This document shows positions 36,992 through 49,412 of a stretch of DNA of 64,000 nucleotides, piece by piece (positions within the stretch are counted from its first letter, which is position 1; the number at the start of each line of letters is the position of its first letter). The notes below the pieces were generated by a model. It was not told where the DNA came from and did not search any database. It was given only the letters and a program-made list of their open reading frames with translations. A program made the position numbers and the translations under genes. The stretch is from Moniliophthora roreri (Eukaryota; Basidiomycota; Agaricomycetes; Agaricales; Marasmiaceae). The DNA lies in contig LATX02000212.1 in assembly GCA_001466705.2 (NCBI GenBank), positions 310,001 to 374,000 of the forward strand, in the 5' to 3' direction.

Positions 36992-37310
36992 ATGCGCTTC
37001 ACTAACATCCTCGCACCGTCTGCCCTAGCCCTCCTCACCGGCATCCAAGGCGTCAATGGAGGGCCAATAGCTTATGGTCTTTGCCAGACCGGTAAGTAGC
37101 TTGTCTCTCCCCGTCAGGGTCCTCAATGAATCAGTATCACAACAAGGCTGCAACACAGTAGCAGTCGCATGCTACGCCGCCGCTGGGTTCACTTTTGGTA
37201 CAGTCGTCGCTGCGATTGCCGCACCCCCCGTCATCTTGGCTTGTAACGCTGCTTTGGGAACGTGTTCTGCAGCCTGTGCCGCTACAGCACTGATCGCCCC
37301 AATTCCTTGA
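36992..37310 (+). CDS. Small Cys-rich secreted protein (zygote-specific-protein-like family)
   Basis: Two exons give about 80 residues. The first carries a signal peptide (MRFTNILAPSALALLTGI, cleavage likely near VNGG). The mature part begins GPIAYGLCQTGCN. Exon 2 continues VAVACYAAAGFTFGTV, PPVILACNAALGTCSAACAA and ends ALIAPIP. Six Cys remain after the signal, suggesting three disulfides. The GPIAYGLCQ-GCN-VACYAAAGF pattern matches a widespread fungal family that I recall being annotated after Chlamydomonas zygote-specific proteins. Its function is unknown. A TATA box 54 bp upstream suggests strong or regulated expression. The intron acceptor (CAACAAG) is weak but gives the family frame. 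Confidence 0.78.
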
Positions 37311-37749
37311 GATTTTTCCACGATGGGCACGACATGTGGGTGCTATCAACTTTTGGATCTAGAGTTCTATTGTCGACTGACATTACCACCAAGTGTAACA
37401 TCACAGAAGTCTGAGAGCCGCTATGTATCCATGTATGACCTGTATAAACATCGTCTGATTCAGCCTTTCTTGTCGTCGAATACCAGTGTGATAAACAAGC
37501 GCAAAGGCTTTGGTCGTGGGGTTTTTTTAGTAAGACTTCTTTCAGAATTGATTGCTTTTTCGCTCAATATACTAGTATGAATGGGGTGGACAGAACTCTT
37601 GTCAGACAATCCATCGACAGCTATCCGATCGGTTCGGCTAGCTTCCAAAGATGGGAACGTCCTCTACCGACAAAAATTGAGAAACGTTGTGCTTGTGCAA
37701 ATGACTCGCCGTATATAACAACACAAAGTGTACAAGATCGATCGCAAAA
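37311..37749. other. 3' flanks, convergent
   Basis: Between the secreted protein gene (plus) and eIF2 gamma (minus), both ending here. I see no gene in this stretch. Confidence 0.4.
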
Positions 37750-39498
37750 TTAGTCTACTTCTAATACAGTACCACGCTGGACACTACCCCATCCTATATT
37801 AGATGCATTAGCAAACCCATCATCAGAGAAGATGACAATGAGCCACACTCACCAACAAGACGCCAATGCTTCTCGATTCTTCTCGATAAAGCCACCTTTT
37901 CACCGATCTCAGTACATGCCGGAGACGTAAGTTGAATCTTGGCGAGATCCGCCTTGACGCTGAGTACACGGCCACCAGTAGAGGTGGACCCAATGTTCAC
38001 GAGCAGAAGCTCGTTCTTGGTCAATTTCGCGACCTTGGTCTGCTTCTTATCTTCGCTCTTAACACCAAGCAAACGACGAAGAAGGAAAAGACTGATTTCA
38101 AGTTCTGTTCATAGGCACGTCGATATTAGTAAGAACGGAGGCCAAGGATCGGACATACCAGAATAAATCTGAGGCAATCTGCCGACTGCACCCAGCACCT
38201 GTCCAACTAACCGATCTGCTCTGCACAGCGTCGGGTCAATTCTCGTACCAACACCGATCAATCCACCGGGAACAGCGAATTCCAAGAGGTTGTTCTCCGC
38301 ATGAAGAGACATGATCCGGCTGAAAATCGGCTTGCAGCGATTTCTGCCCTGGTTATCTTTTGTGACAATACCCGGGCGAATTTCGACTTCCTGTCCAAGG
38401 CGAAGAACACCAGTAAGGATAGATCCTCCAGCAACACCACCTTTCAATTCGTCAACTTCAGCACCAGGCTTGTTGACATCGAAAGATCGGATGACGATGA
38501 GTTTGGGGTCAGAGGTGAAATCTCGGACGGGTATGGGAATGTTTTTGACGATGTATTCATTGACGGCGTCGATGTTGTATTTCAGCTGGGCTGAGATGGG
38601 GACGATGGGAGAATTTTCAGCAACGGTACCTGGAAGGGAGAGTTAGCTGGAGCTCAACCGGGATTTGAACAACACACCTTTAACAAATGCCGCTATACTC
38701 TTTTGATGCTCCAGTGCTTGTGCCTCCTTGATCAAATCGACCTTATTCTGTAAAATAATGATATTTTCGAGCCTCATGATTTCCACTGCGGCCAAGTGTT
38801 CCGACGTTTGTGGTTGGGGACAGGTTTCGTTTCCAGCGACCAGTAAAAGTGCAGCATCCATGACTGCAGCACCGTTCAACATGGTAGCCATCAGAATGTC
38901 GTGTCCTGGGCAATCGACGAAGGAAACATGTCTAAGAAGCTTCATTCGGTGACCACATCCAGGGCGCTCGCAGGGAGGATTTTCTTCTTTATCTGACCGA
39001 TATGATCTGTAGCAACCAGGTCTAGGACAGGCGTCGTTTGTACATTTATAGATCTGATTCAGCAATCATCGTCAAAAAGTGAAAATTTCAGTAAGGCTAT
39101 TGGCCACTCACCTTTGCATTAGCATAACCTAGCTTGATTGTGATATTCCGCACCAATTCATTCTTAAATCGAACAGTCATCACTCCAGATATCGCCTTCA
39201 CCACTGTCGATTTTCCATGGGCGACATGCCCAATAGTACCTGCGCGTGTCATTCGCACCTATCGATCGTCGTTTCTGTAGAAATAACGCGTACCCAAATT
39301 GATAGTGGCCTGTATAGAGGGTCAGAGAGGCCCAAGCCGAATAGATGTCTAAGATCTCACCTGCTTTGATATGACTTCGGGAGAAAGAGGTGTCAGAGTC
39401 GAGGCGTCGACCTCAACCGTAGGTATGGCTTCAGCCTCATCCTCAGACTCTGAGCCGGAATCCGCTTGATATTTCTGTAGTGTTTCGTCGCCGGGCAT
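37750..39498 (-). CDS. GCD11: Translation initiation factor eIF2, gamma subunit
   Basis: GTPase subunit of eIF2, which delivers initiator Met-tRNA to the 40S ribosome. The start is the ATG followed by [11 protein letters not shown]. The acidic N-terminus ends ...[10 protein letters not shown] 16-nt exon at 39309-39294 encodes ATINLG, and the next exon opens with the P-loop [12 protein letters not shown]. The zinc knuckle has [11 protein letters not shown] and CERPGCG. G3 reads [13 protein letters not shown] and G4 NKVDLI. Domains II and III follow ([45 protein letters not shown] and [12 protein letters not shown]). The last residues [15 protein letters not shown] are spliced to [13 protein letters not shown], matching the usual end of the family. 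It looks complete. Confidence 0.95.
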
Positions 39499-40456
39499 AT
39501 TGTGTAAAGTTTCTGAGGGACGAGGAAGAAGATGGACCAAGGAGGTTGAGGTCAGCGAGATAAAATATTTGGCGGGGTTCCAAATGTGACTCGATCGACA
39601 TCCACCACATCTGACTCGCTCTGCTCGCTCTACTCGATCACCTCAAGCTTCAGAAATGCTCTGTACGGGTTTTAATGGACCTTGGAATAAGCCCAAGGGA
39701 TGGACAAGAAAAACTTTTGGATTGCATATTTGGACATTAAAAGTCCAAAATTACACAGAAATAGAGGCGAGTACATATTTCTAAAACTCTATCGTTATCA
39801 AGTGTAACAGCCATGCTATGATGTTTCAGGGAAAATGATTCGATAAGGTACAACAAGGCAACGATGCTACGCTTCGTTTAGGACCTCTCCGAAATGCAGG
39901 TTATGTGGTTACTGCCGTGAAGATACCGTGAGGTTAAGGAAATACAGCAGTATTCAATCCAGGGTAGCTCCAGGAAATCGCTGGATCTGGAAAGCTTGCC
40001 CAGAGGGCCTCAGTTTGTCGTTGGTACGCCATAGGACATGCACAATCATACTTTGCTTGGACGCTTTGAACTTACAGTCTCTTGTGCATGGAACGGCTTA
40101 CAATAACATCTTTTCATATCATCCGCAATTGGGGATCCAGCTATAGGACATGCGAGAACTTCTGACTCTTCCCTCAAAATTCAAGGCATACACTTATGGT
40201 ACGTTTGCCCACATATTCAGAGCTCTTACTGACCACCTTGCATCTTATCTTGGTTATTTCTCTACCTTCTTCAAATGGAACCGCACCGCAGCGTCCGTAG
40301 ATTTTTCTGGCATTAGGATTTGGGCTAGATCTTGTACGCGTGCCTCAACTTCAGACGGTCCTATATTCTAGTCCTAACTTGTCTACCTGAGCTTCCCCCT
40401 CCCGTCAATATGGCGTATATTGTCTGAACTTTTCATATCCGATAGAACCTGCATCT
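39499..40456. other. Intergenic
   Basis: Divergent 5' flanks of eIF2 gamma (minus) and the plus-strand gene of unknown function. Short frames are without recognisable content. No RNA gene or repeat was seen. Confidence 0.4.
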
Positions 40457-41225
40457 ATGTCTCTTGACTGTATCTCTTGTTTACCATTCCCTTCAAGTAT
40501 CAATAAAACCCTCAAACTGACGTCAATTCCCCGTATTCGACGTCACCGAACCGCCAGTGAATTTGACGTCTTTGACATACACCTTGAACGACAACCACCA
40601 TCATCTTCATCTTCTAAACATGTCTATGGAAGAGGGTGTGTCTTTTCGTTACTGCAGAAGGAGTTGAACGTGCATTAATAATCGACCTACTGGACCTGGA
40701 CATCGTTCGCCGATATAGCCGATGCAAAGTTCCCTGGCCAGCATGCTAACGGGATACCACCTTCACGTACACGAGAGAACCCCGGACAAGTGAGGATATC
40801 TTGATCTGCACGCAAAAGTCGATCTGATCTTGTTCCCAGGTATACCCTCATTCCGACCCCAACGCAGGTGCGTAATACTTGCTCCCGTTGAACCCGAAAA
40901 TAACTCCCCGGGTTTGCCTTCAGCTTCAAAAGGGACGATTCCCGGGACAAGTCGCAGTAATAGCTCTCAGCACCTAATCGGTAATCCCTTCCTCATGCGA
41001 GCAGCCCTTGGAAAGCTCGATAAAGCCTTGGGAGATGTCATTGAGGTAGTGGAGAGAGAGAAAATTGCCCAAGGAGGGACGGAAAGCGAGAACCTCTTGG
41101 TCAAAAAATTTAGGACGTGGCAAACGGAGCTGGACGAGATTCGTGCGGGTCATGGCACACCGGAGAGGTCGAGACCTGCGTCGAAAGTACGACCAGAACA
41201 CGAAGGTGGCATGTTCACAGACTAA
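40457..41225 (+). CDS. Unknown protein, spliced, tentative model
   Basis: Not recognised. The ATG at 40457 opens a frame (MSLDCISCLPFPSS to SSSKHVYGRG) with a basic RRHRT segment and a Ser run. A donor near 40637 and an acceptor at ATATAG (about 40720) would bring in a short exon reading DAKFPGQHANGIPPS. A second intron ending CCCAG (40840) brings in the last exon, IPSFRPQRRCVILAPVEP. It includes a helical stretch with ALGKLDKALGDVIEVVERE and KKFRTWQTELDEIRAGHG, and ends GGMFTD. The last exon looks most solid. The first two joins are guesses. It is convergent with the gene at 41373-42565. Confidence 0.4.
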
Positions 41226-41372
41226 TGTGTAACGCAGTTGTGAAACAATGTAGTTTACCAGACAGCACGAATAAACATGTAGCAAAAATGTATCTAAGAA
41301 AACAACAAGGGCTAGACAGCTTGAATTGGAGTACAACCCGATCAAAAGGGAGAAAAGAATGAGAACAGCGCT

Positions 41373-42565
41373 CTAAACTACAGGTTGGCTTAACGAGAGC
41401 CTTGACCTTCGTGATAAGGACCTGCCGCGGTTAAGAGGCTGAAACATCGATGTTTTGGCCGTACAAAAAATCCCAAACCGCTGGCCCATTGGACGTCGAA
41501 CGCGTCTCAGATAAGAGTCTGTATACACCACTTCTGGGAAAAATTCGTGAAGGTCCAATGGCTTTCCCTTCCTTTTTGTGGGTACCAATGATAGCGAGGA
41601 GACACCTTCCGATGGCGGAAACGCACTGGGCGCTGTATAAAATAAGAAGGTCAGTTCAGGAAGCTGGGACCAATGGGCAACGAGAATACACGTGGAGGAG
41701 AACACTTACGCGGCATATGAGAGTCACTGGCCGCACTGGAGATCCCTTCGGGATAGTTGGGGGCGGTGCCATTAGTGGGTCGACGTCGCCCTTGCTGTGT
41801 CACTATTGCTCTCGGTGAGCAAGGCCGCACACGAGCAGAGGAATCGGATCGGAGATTTATCTCAAAGTCCTCTGATAGATGGAACACAAGACGCTTCCAG
41901 CGCTCTTAATAAAAGCACAGGACGTCAGTAGAGTTTTCGGAAGAAGAGTGGCGGTGGAAAAAATGCTTACCGCGAAGTATCACCTTGAAACACGTTCCCC
42001 GAGCTTCAAGGAGCTCGAGAAGAGCAAAATAAGCTTCCTTGTGGGGTCGGAAGAAAATCGGACAAGGTGAGAATTTCCACAACGACAGTTTGGCCTTTGT
42101 GAGCGTTTCTTGGGCGATCTAAAAGATCCAGTCAGTTCTACTACATTAATCATCTGCGTTCCTATCAAATGCTGTACCTCGATGAGACTAATAATCTGAC
42201 AAGTGTATACAAAGGGTCAGTCATTTGATTTAATGAGGACGAAGACATGGGAAAACTCGTACCTCGGCTCCGCATCGACGACGAAGGTCGATGGTTGAAA
42301 GATTGAGGAATATCTTATACAATTCTTTTAAAGTATCAGGAAGATCATCCAAATGCCTCAACTTGCGTGATAAGGAAGGCAATACAGAAGGAGGAAGTTG
42401 GGAGGATTGGTTTGACGAGCTTGACGCTGCTTCTGGAAACCCAGAAACTGATGACGACTCGCTCTTCTCCAATAATAAAACGGATTGACGGACGGACGTC
42501 GAATAATCGCTTTTTGTGATTGAAGAGGAAGATAAAAGTGAAGTATGAGGTGAAAGCGCAACCAT
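41373..42565 (-). CDS. Unknown 307-residue protein
   Basis: Five exons (42565-42263, 42195-42178, 42118-41971, 41904-41710, 41632-41373) total 924 nt and stay in frame to a stop, which supports the model. The second exon is only 18 nt (IISLIE). The N-terminus is Ser-rich. A middle helical, hydrophobic-patterned region reads LYKIFLNLSTIDLRRRCGAE then IAQETLTKAKLSLWKFSPCP and YFALLELLEARGTCFKVIL. A basic Ser-rich tail follows, with RRVRRPMGQRFG. I do not recognise a domain and see no signal peptide or membrane helix. Confidence 0.6.
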
Positions 42566-45419
42566 CCTGGGGTGATGATGGTTGAAGAAGGGCAAGAAGT
42601 GGAAGGAGGCCGCTGGGCCGCGGCACCGCTTTTGCTCGAGTTGACGCACTGTGCCACACACTGTTTTTCAAGAGGACCCCAACGGAACCTTCCGTTTGTA
42701 GGGCACAGGTCTTCGCCATGGTCCCACGATATTTTCCCACCGAAATTAAGCCAGTCTGAAACGCATTCTCCATACATTCTTGCCCCGAGATGCTGGAAAA
42801 ATTTCCCGTCGCTTTGATTGGGAGACAATGGTCGAAAAAGGCACCGGTTGAATGATCGGCTTCTACCGACCGTCCGCAACCCCGGCATGCCCCGAAAAGT
42901 TCACGAACACTTACAACGACCAGCCATAGTGAGTCGCGGCGAATATATTCAATATTTAAGAAGCGACATCTCGGTCTCGGCTAAAATGGAGCCCACCAGA
43001 ACATGGGAGAAAATAGCATACAGCATACTAGGCACAAACATTATACGCCCATGGCATACACCTCAATCACCGAGTGTCCGGTCACAAACGAACCGTATGC
43101 GATGGTACAGTGCAAACAATTTTTCATAACACTCTTTTGCCACTAGAAGCAATCAAATGCTCTTATAAAGACTTGATTTGACGAATTGAAATCTAGTGCC
43201 TCCTGAATACCCTCCTGAATGAGATATAGTAGGATGAATCTAGCGAGATGGGACATCCCAGAAGATTTAACTATAAATTCCATCGACGGAGGATCCCACT
43301 ATACCACAGCAAAAATGAGGATCGATACTTACCTTCAAGTCCTCTTGACACGCAACTCATTCCACCTTCAGGCATGAGTGAAAGCAATTTGTGGCCAAAT
43401 GGTATCCTGTACGCCATTTGAACGGTACACTTCACGGGAAATTTTCAGTACATTGTCGACGTGGCCACCCGCGATGTAGCGCGGAACTGAAAGGACGAAT
43501 TTCAAAACACATTGCTCAGTGGAAGTGTGCTCATTGAAACCGCATGGTTTCTTTACTTGGCTTAGCCAAGGCGTGTTTATAATCGTGGGAGAACCGGAAA
43601 AGATAATTTTTGCGCTGTAAAACATGCACCTAACGGGCGGTCCAATTATAACAACAGAGCGACACGGGAAGCGACTTGATGGGGCGGGGTGCAGCCCCTT
43701 CCTCGGCGGAAACAGTAGACACTACGCTGAGAAGTTGGTCGGCGAAAGCTTCGAATTCACTGGTCCATGAATGTCTTTCCTCCAGTCGCTATGCAGGGCA
43801 GATACAGTAAGTGTGAATGAATGTGAATATGAGAAGTCGTCGCGGGACGGATATCAAACCGAGCAGTTAGCTAGTTCAATACAAACCCATTCAGATGGAA
43901 GTGTAGATCCCATTCGATGTACTTCAGAGTCCAGATGTACACCTGGAGCTATGGCACCCGAAGTAAAGCACCGCGCGAATCAAACAGATACACGAAGTCG
44001 GAAATCCTTCAATCACAAAGGATATCGACGTACTAATTGTACTGAAGAGTCGCATAAGTAATGCGCATACAGCTGGCGTCCAAAAGCGTGACATGGTGGG
44101 GCCCATAATCTAAGTATCAAATGAGTCTTATTGATGAGCTATATTGCTTGATAACTCACATAGACTAGGAGAATTAAGGCGGTTTGAAGGTGTTGCAGTC
44201 ATAGCGTTGAAGCCCAGTGAACTGAATGTCCCAGTAACGATGTTCATTGAAAGGCATCTGATCCTTTTGATGTTCCCCGCTGCTATCCGATGGTTGCCCG
44301 ATGAAAAAGAGTCGAGTACTTTCTCACCGTCTTTATATTGCCACCATATCGTCATTTTCTAAGTCGTCAAATGTGTGAGTAGAACACGCAGTATTCAGCA
44401 AGCAACTCACTGAACAACACATTTTACTAACACAGTCGGTCCCCTTCCGAATTTCTCCACAAGTCCAAAGGGTCATCATCAAGCCGTACGCAAAACTCTA
44501 TAAGTACTTCATCGTTCTCATCGCACCAAACGGCCATATCGAAACACTTCTTCCTTCCCAACCGCCATTGTGTGCTTCCCAGCTGTCTTTATTTTTCTTC
44601 TTGTCCTGCAGGTACCCCTGTACCGTCGGTCTCAATCGGAAAATAGGCAAGAGAACAAGGATTTATTTTTTTTTGGGGGGGGGAGGGCCTTTAGGCGAAT
44701 GACATCGATGAGATTCACTTTCGTTGCGATTGACATGGTATTTCAGCATAATTTTGACCAGAGGCCTCGCGACGACCGTTCGAACCAAGGGTTGATTGAA
44801 GAGCGTGTATCTTCACGCGATCCTTCCCTTCGATGAGATAGCTCGTTCTCGATGGAGCGAAGGGGCATGTCTATAGAATAATACACAGTACTACATATGT
44901 GAGTTGGGTTGCCGGAGGCGGACCTAGACCGTGTCAGGTACGTGATGGCAAACCTGGCCGCAACCTGAGCGTTCGAGTCTAGCAAAGAGTGGAATAGGCG
45001 CTCTGGAATGACTCAACGCTGAAGGGATGTGGAGGGTGGGTAAAAAAGCGAGAGAAGGAGGAGAAGATGGAGTGGGTAGATGGACGCGGAAGTCGAGAGA
45101 CGCGAATTCGACAGAGTCTGTTCGGTCGTACACACGCGTCCGTCTACCACGTGGCCATCTAATAAGCCTTCGCGAGCTCAGGCTCGGAACTCGGGCGACC
45201 ATCAAAATCGCAGATTTCAATACTACATCCTGCACCCGGACAGCACCGTGCGTATCCGGATGTCCATGATGGGACTAGTCGGCGTCATGTCAAACTATGT
45301 AATATTTTGGAGTTCATCTGCGATCTCGAGCAGAAATTTTCGCTCCCAGCATCACGCGGATATTATAAAGGAGGGAGTGAATGGCTGTTGACTATCGCAG
45401 GTGATATCGCACATTGATC
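42566..45419. other. Gene-poor 2.9-kb stretch
   Basis: No frame here has a recognised domain or convincing splicing. Candidates at 43368-43625, 43771-44061 and 44570-44836 look like chance. A T9G9 run lies at 44666-44683. The last 100 bp form the leader of the MDR dehydrogenase gene. Confidence 0.4.
44666..44683 (+). repeat. Homopolymer block T9 then G9
   Basis: Nine T directly followed by nine G, then AGGG. It is low complexity and is also a place where sequencing length errors are likely. No function is inferred. Confidence 0.6.
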
Positions 45420-46864
45420 ATGTCATTACCCACCAGCACTCGCGAATTTTACTATCCAAAGGTATTATGAATTTCTTCGAACCACGAATTAGATGCTGAT
45501 CTTCCGTCGTTATAGTTTGGGTCGTACACTGACCTGAAGCTCAGAGAAAGTACATTACCCTCCGAGCTCAAGTCTTCCCAAGTCTTGGTCAAGATACATG
45601 CAGTATCTCTCCAAGTATGTCTACCTTGGCCTTCCTCGTTCGTTCGATGACATTCATCCCAGTGGCGCATAGTTCAGGGATCTTATGATCTCTCATGGGC
45701 AATATTCCGCGTACGTATTCGTGAATGAACAGAAACATACTTCTGATATGCCAGCACGACTTGTCAGGCCAACACCCGAATATCTCGTACCATGCTCCGA
45801 CATGGCCGGAGATGTCATCGCTATTGGTAGCGAGGTCTCTGAATGGAAAACTGGGGATCGTGTTTGCGCCAACCTTTTACCAGACCATCTATACGGAGAT
45901 CCTTCACCCCAATCAGTGTCGGCTGCCTTGGGAGGAGGAGTCAATGGAGTATTAACGCAGTTCAAGATATTCAAGAGCACAGTACGTTATTCGAGTTGAT
46001 ATGAAGGTCGATGTATCTCAAGAAATCTTGCTAGGTCCTCGTCGCTATTCCAGAGCATCTCTCCTACGAAGAAGCTTCTACCCTGCCTTGCGCTGCTCTT
46101 ACAGCATACAATGCCTTGCATGGCCCTATTCCTATAAGAGGAGGTGACACTATCCTGGTTCAAGGTACTGGCGGTGTATCAATGTACGTTGAGTTAGTAG
46201 CGTTCTGTATTCGCGTAGACTCACAAACGTCCCCTAACTTAGCTTTGCGCTGCAGTTTGCTGTCGCATGTGGCGCAACTGTCATTCTCACCTCGTCATCG
46301 GACGAAAAACTCGAGCTCGGTAAAAAGTATGGAGCCAAACATACCATTAATTACAAGAAGTACCCGATTGGGAGAAGGAGGTTATGAAGATCACCAAGGG
46401 ACGGGGCGTAGACCATACGATTGAGGTTGGAGGACCAGGAACTTTTGCCAAATCCATGCAGTCGACGCGGTTCGGAGGATGGATCCACATTATTGGTGTT
46501 CTCGCAATGGTAGGCGTCCATCACAAAAGTGACGCGTGTAGGGACTGATAATTTTCAATAAACAGGACTCGGAGGAAACCAGTTCGACAAACTTTATTAT
46601 TAGTGCCATATGGAGAGGTTTGAACTTTCGTGGTATTCAGGTCGGATCTGTCGAACTGTAAGTCATTAAGTTATTTCTCTACCGGCGTTGACACTTACTG
46701 ACGGTGTTGACAGATTCAAAGTCATGAACCGCTTGATCGAGACACACCCTGATGTCACTCGACCCGTCGTGGACAAAGTCTTTTCATTTGAAAACAGTAT
46801 CAAGGCATTTGAGTATCTTGAATCTCAAGTCCATGTCGGGAAAGTGGTAATAAAGGTTGCATAA
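45420..46864 (+). CDS. MDR-superfamily dehydrogenase/reductase with a frameshift
   Basis: Zinc-type alcohol dehydrogenase/quinone-oxidoreductase-like NAD(P)-dependent enzyme. The start is [17 protein letters not shown], followed by introns and [83 protein letters not shown] and the Rossmann glycine motif [20 protein letters not shown]. Then [14 protein letters not shown] runs into a stop. At about 46361-46366 one base is missing relative to the family reading [24 protein letters not shown], which continues in the next frame. The rest ([51 protein letters not shown]) is intact to the stop at 46864. Either a young pseudogene or a base-call error. No GT-AG intron rescues the frame. Confidence 0.72.
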
Positions 46865-47299
46865 GTCTGTACTAGAAAAGGATATATGTGTGATCACCAG
46901 GAAGTCATCACCCAGAGTCACTTATTCGTTGAAGTACGACAATAACATCTAGACACTGGACGCTTAAATGACTTCCTGCAATGCAAGGTGAAGTAGACGA
47001 AGTATGTGAGTACCCATCCCTGGGGGCTGACACGTGCTCATCAGAGGGGTATATCATTAAGGTAAGTCTGTACGAGAGCATTGTAATACATGGGAAATGA
47101 TCCATCCGTGACAGCGCACCGCACCCAAAGGTCCGATAACAGAATAGCAGGCAAAAAACACAGTAACAAGTCCGTGGAGTCGGAAGGAAAAGGAATAACA
47201 TAACTGATCAGGCGCGGAAGCTGTTTCCTGTTGAAGACTCCACAGACGATCAGACAGAGTTCGACGTGCAGATAGTAGATACTTACCACTCTACTTCTT
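46865..47299. other. Convergent 3' flanks
   Basis: Between the dehydrogenase stop (plus) and the F-box gene stop (minus). No gene, RNA or repeat was seen. Confidence 0.4.
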
Positions 47300-49251
47300 T
47301 TAGCCTTTAGCCTTTGGCTTCGACGGAAACGACACATGGACCTTCAAACCTTCATCCCGCAACTTCCTGACTCGTTTCACATCCAAGTACTCCTTCCCTA
47401 TCAGCTTCAGACAAATCGATTGCATCTTGGCTACACCGTCCATTCCTGAGGTGCGAGATTCGAGCATCGACTCGAATGAATGATCCTTCCAATCCTTCAA
47501 AGCTTCGAGCGTGAGGTGCTCCAGTTTTGGGAGTAGATAACGAGACTTGGGTGACTCGCCCTCGCTCTGGTCGGATAGGGAAGACGGCGTAGGTGGGGAT
47601 GGAGATCGGTATGTCAACTTCTCCATCAAGTAAGTGCTGAGCGATTCAAATGTCTCACCGCAAATGGGGTCGTTCGGGGCTTCTTTGATGGTTAAGCTGG
47701 TCAACGAGGGCGTGGCTTCGAAGAGCTCAAAGAGTTCGCCGTCGGAAAAGGGAATAGAATGTAGATCAAGGGTCTCCAAGGACGCCTTGGAGCGAAGCAA
47801 AAGGAAGTTGATAGCAACAAGGAGGCCTCCAGTCGAGTTGTCACCAGTAGATCCGTGATCGTTAGGAAAATAGCCTTTATGTGCATCTGAGATGAGGGAA
47901 AGGGAAGAGAGCGATGGGCAGGTCACTGCGCCGAGGATCCTGCAGAAGGTAATAAACGGCGTTTGCCCCGAGCTCACCGTGTTCTTAAAGACTCTCAGCG
48001 TAAGAGAACGTAGACGCGGTCGAACGTACGGATGTTGTACCGTTGCCTCGTGTTCAAGACCACAACTGAGAAGGTCCTCCCGCCTGTGGAAGTCGTCTGC
48101 GAGAGTAAGTTCCTTGACTTTTGCTTCCATCGCAGTCATGACTTGAAAATTAAGATCGTCTTCGGAGTAATTGGCTAGGAAGTATAGAGGTTCGGCGGCA
48201 GCGGGAACGACGAATTTCGCCGAGATGAGGTTTGGGCATAGCTTTAACATTAGCACTGCAGCCGTGGATGTGACTTTGACGTTTAGGTTAGTGAGCTGAT
48301 TGAAAGGAAGTGATGAGTCGGCGAGGATGTGTGGGGATATATAGCGGGAACGATGGACCAATCGCAACGTGCGAAGCCCTGGAGACCGAGGGGCAGAGAG
48401 AGAGTCGAGCATATCCACAAAGAACTCCGCAGCCAGCTCACTCACATCAAGGTCTAGGCTGTGAATGTGTGGTGCTCCACTGTGGATGAACCGATAAAGG
48501 AGGGTAGGAGCAGGGGAGGAAGAGGAGTCGTCGTACTGGTGATATTTCGTACACCTGTACTGAATTTTGAGGTGACGCCATCGATGAACCTGCGTCTTTA
48601 ATGTGGCAAGGAAGATGTCATAATCATCGCCTATGTCCCAATCTTCTTCGAAATTCTGTTTGATTGTGAGGTCCAATGTAAGCGGCGATTTATTAGATCG
48701 TGACAAAAGGACATCCACACGATCTAAGGCATCTCCAATATCCTCATCATCATCGTGCTCGAGATCCATGGTCAGTGGAACGACGGTCCAAATCTGTGGG
48801 ATACCTAGAGACACCGTCCTCCAGTAGCTGCATACAGCAGCAATTTTCCAGGGCATCTGACCTGGTCTCGAACTGGAGTAGACAGCAAGCGTGAAGATCT
48901 CGGAAAGAATTTCGGATGGAAGTTTCCGTATCGGAGCGAATAGGGAGAGACATTCATCAAGCCTGGCCTTCCAATAGGTGAATTCAGGCGTCGCAGCTGC
49001 GTGTGTCTTCAAAATAACAATTATTTGGTTAATGTATGTGGAATTAGCGGCAGATGTCTCCCTTCCAGAGCGAAGGAGGGTGTGTATGCGTGAAGTCTGG
49101 GTGTCGATGTCCTGTAGTGATATAGGCAGAGAGTTTGATCTAAATTATGAACCAATGAGCTCGTTGCGATATACCTCGTGCTATAAGAGAAGCATACCTT
49201 TTCTTCCAGTGCATCGTGGAGACTCGAGGCCAGATGGTGGTTGGTGGCCAA
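47300..49251 (-). CDS. F-box/leucine-rich-repeat-like protein, 5' end unresolved
   Basis: Probable SCF substrate receptor. The main exon gives FTYWKARLDECLSLFAPIRK, then the F-box LPSEILSEIFTLAV, then VCSYWRTVSLGIPQIWTVVP, and irregular Leu-rich repeats to the stop at 47300. The frame extends upstream through AANSTYINQIIVILKTHAA, and a GT-AG intron leads to HHLASSLHDALEEK, a typical helical N-terminus of this family. No in-frame ATG precedes that exon before a TAA, so the true start is not visible. It could use another exon, a non-ATG start, or have lost its start. It is paralogous to the gene at 7140-8872. Its 5' end lies about 160 bp from the divergent RINGv gene. Confidence 0.72.
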
Positions 49252-49412
49252 AACGCGACAAAACGCGACGTGTTACAAGTCACAACTTGTCACAAAATGA
49301 CGTTCCTGCCGTGACCAGGGTGACGTTTGTGTGACGGTCTATGAACGTTAGAGATAAGATTCATTATCTTATCAATTCTCATTGACCTCCACTACTGCAT
49401 GCCTCGCCAACG

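Noticed and set aside
44666..44683. T9G9 run as a telomere-like or regulatory element
   Set aside because: A single homopolymer junction with no repeat periodicity; more likely low-complexity DNA.
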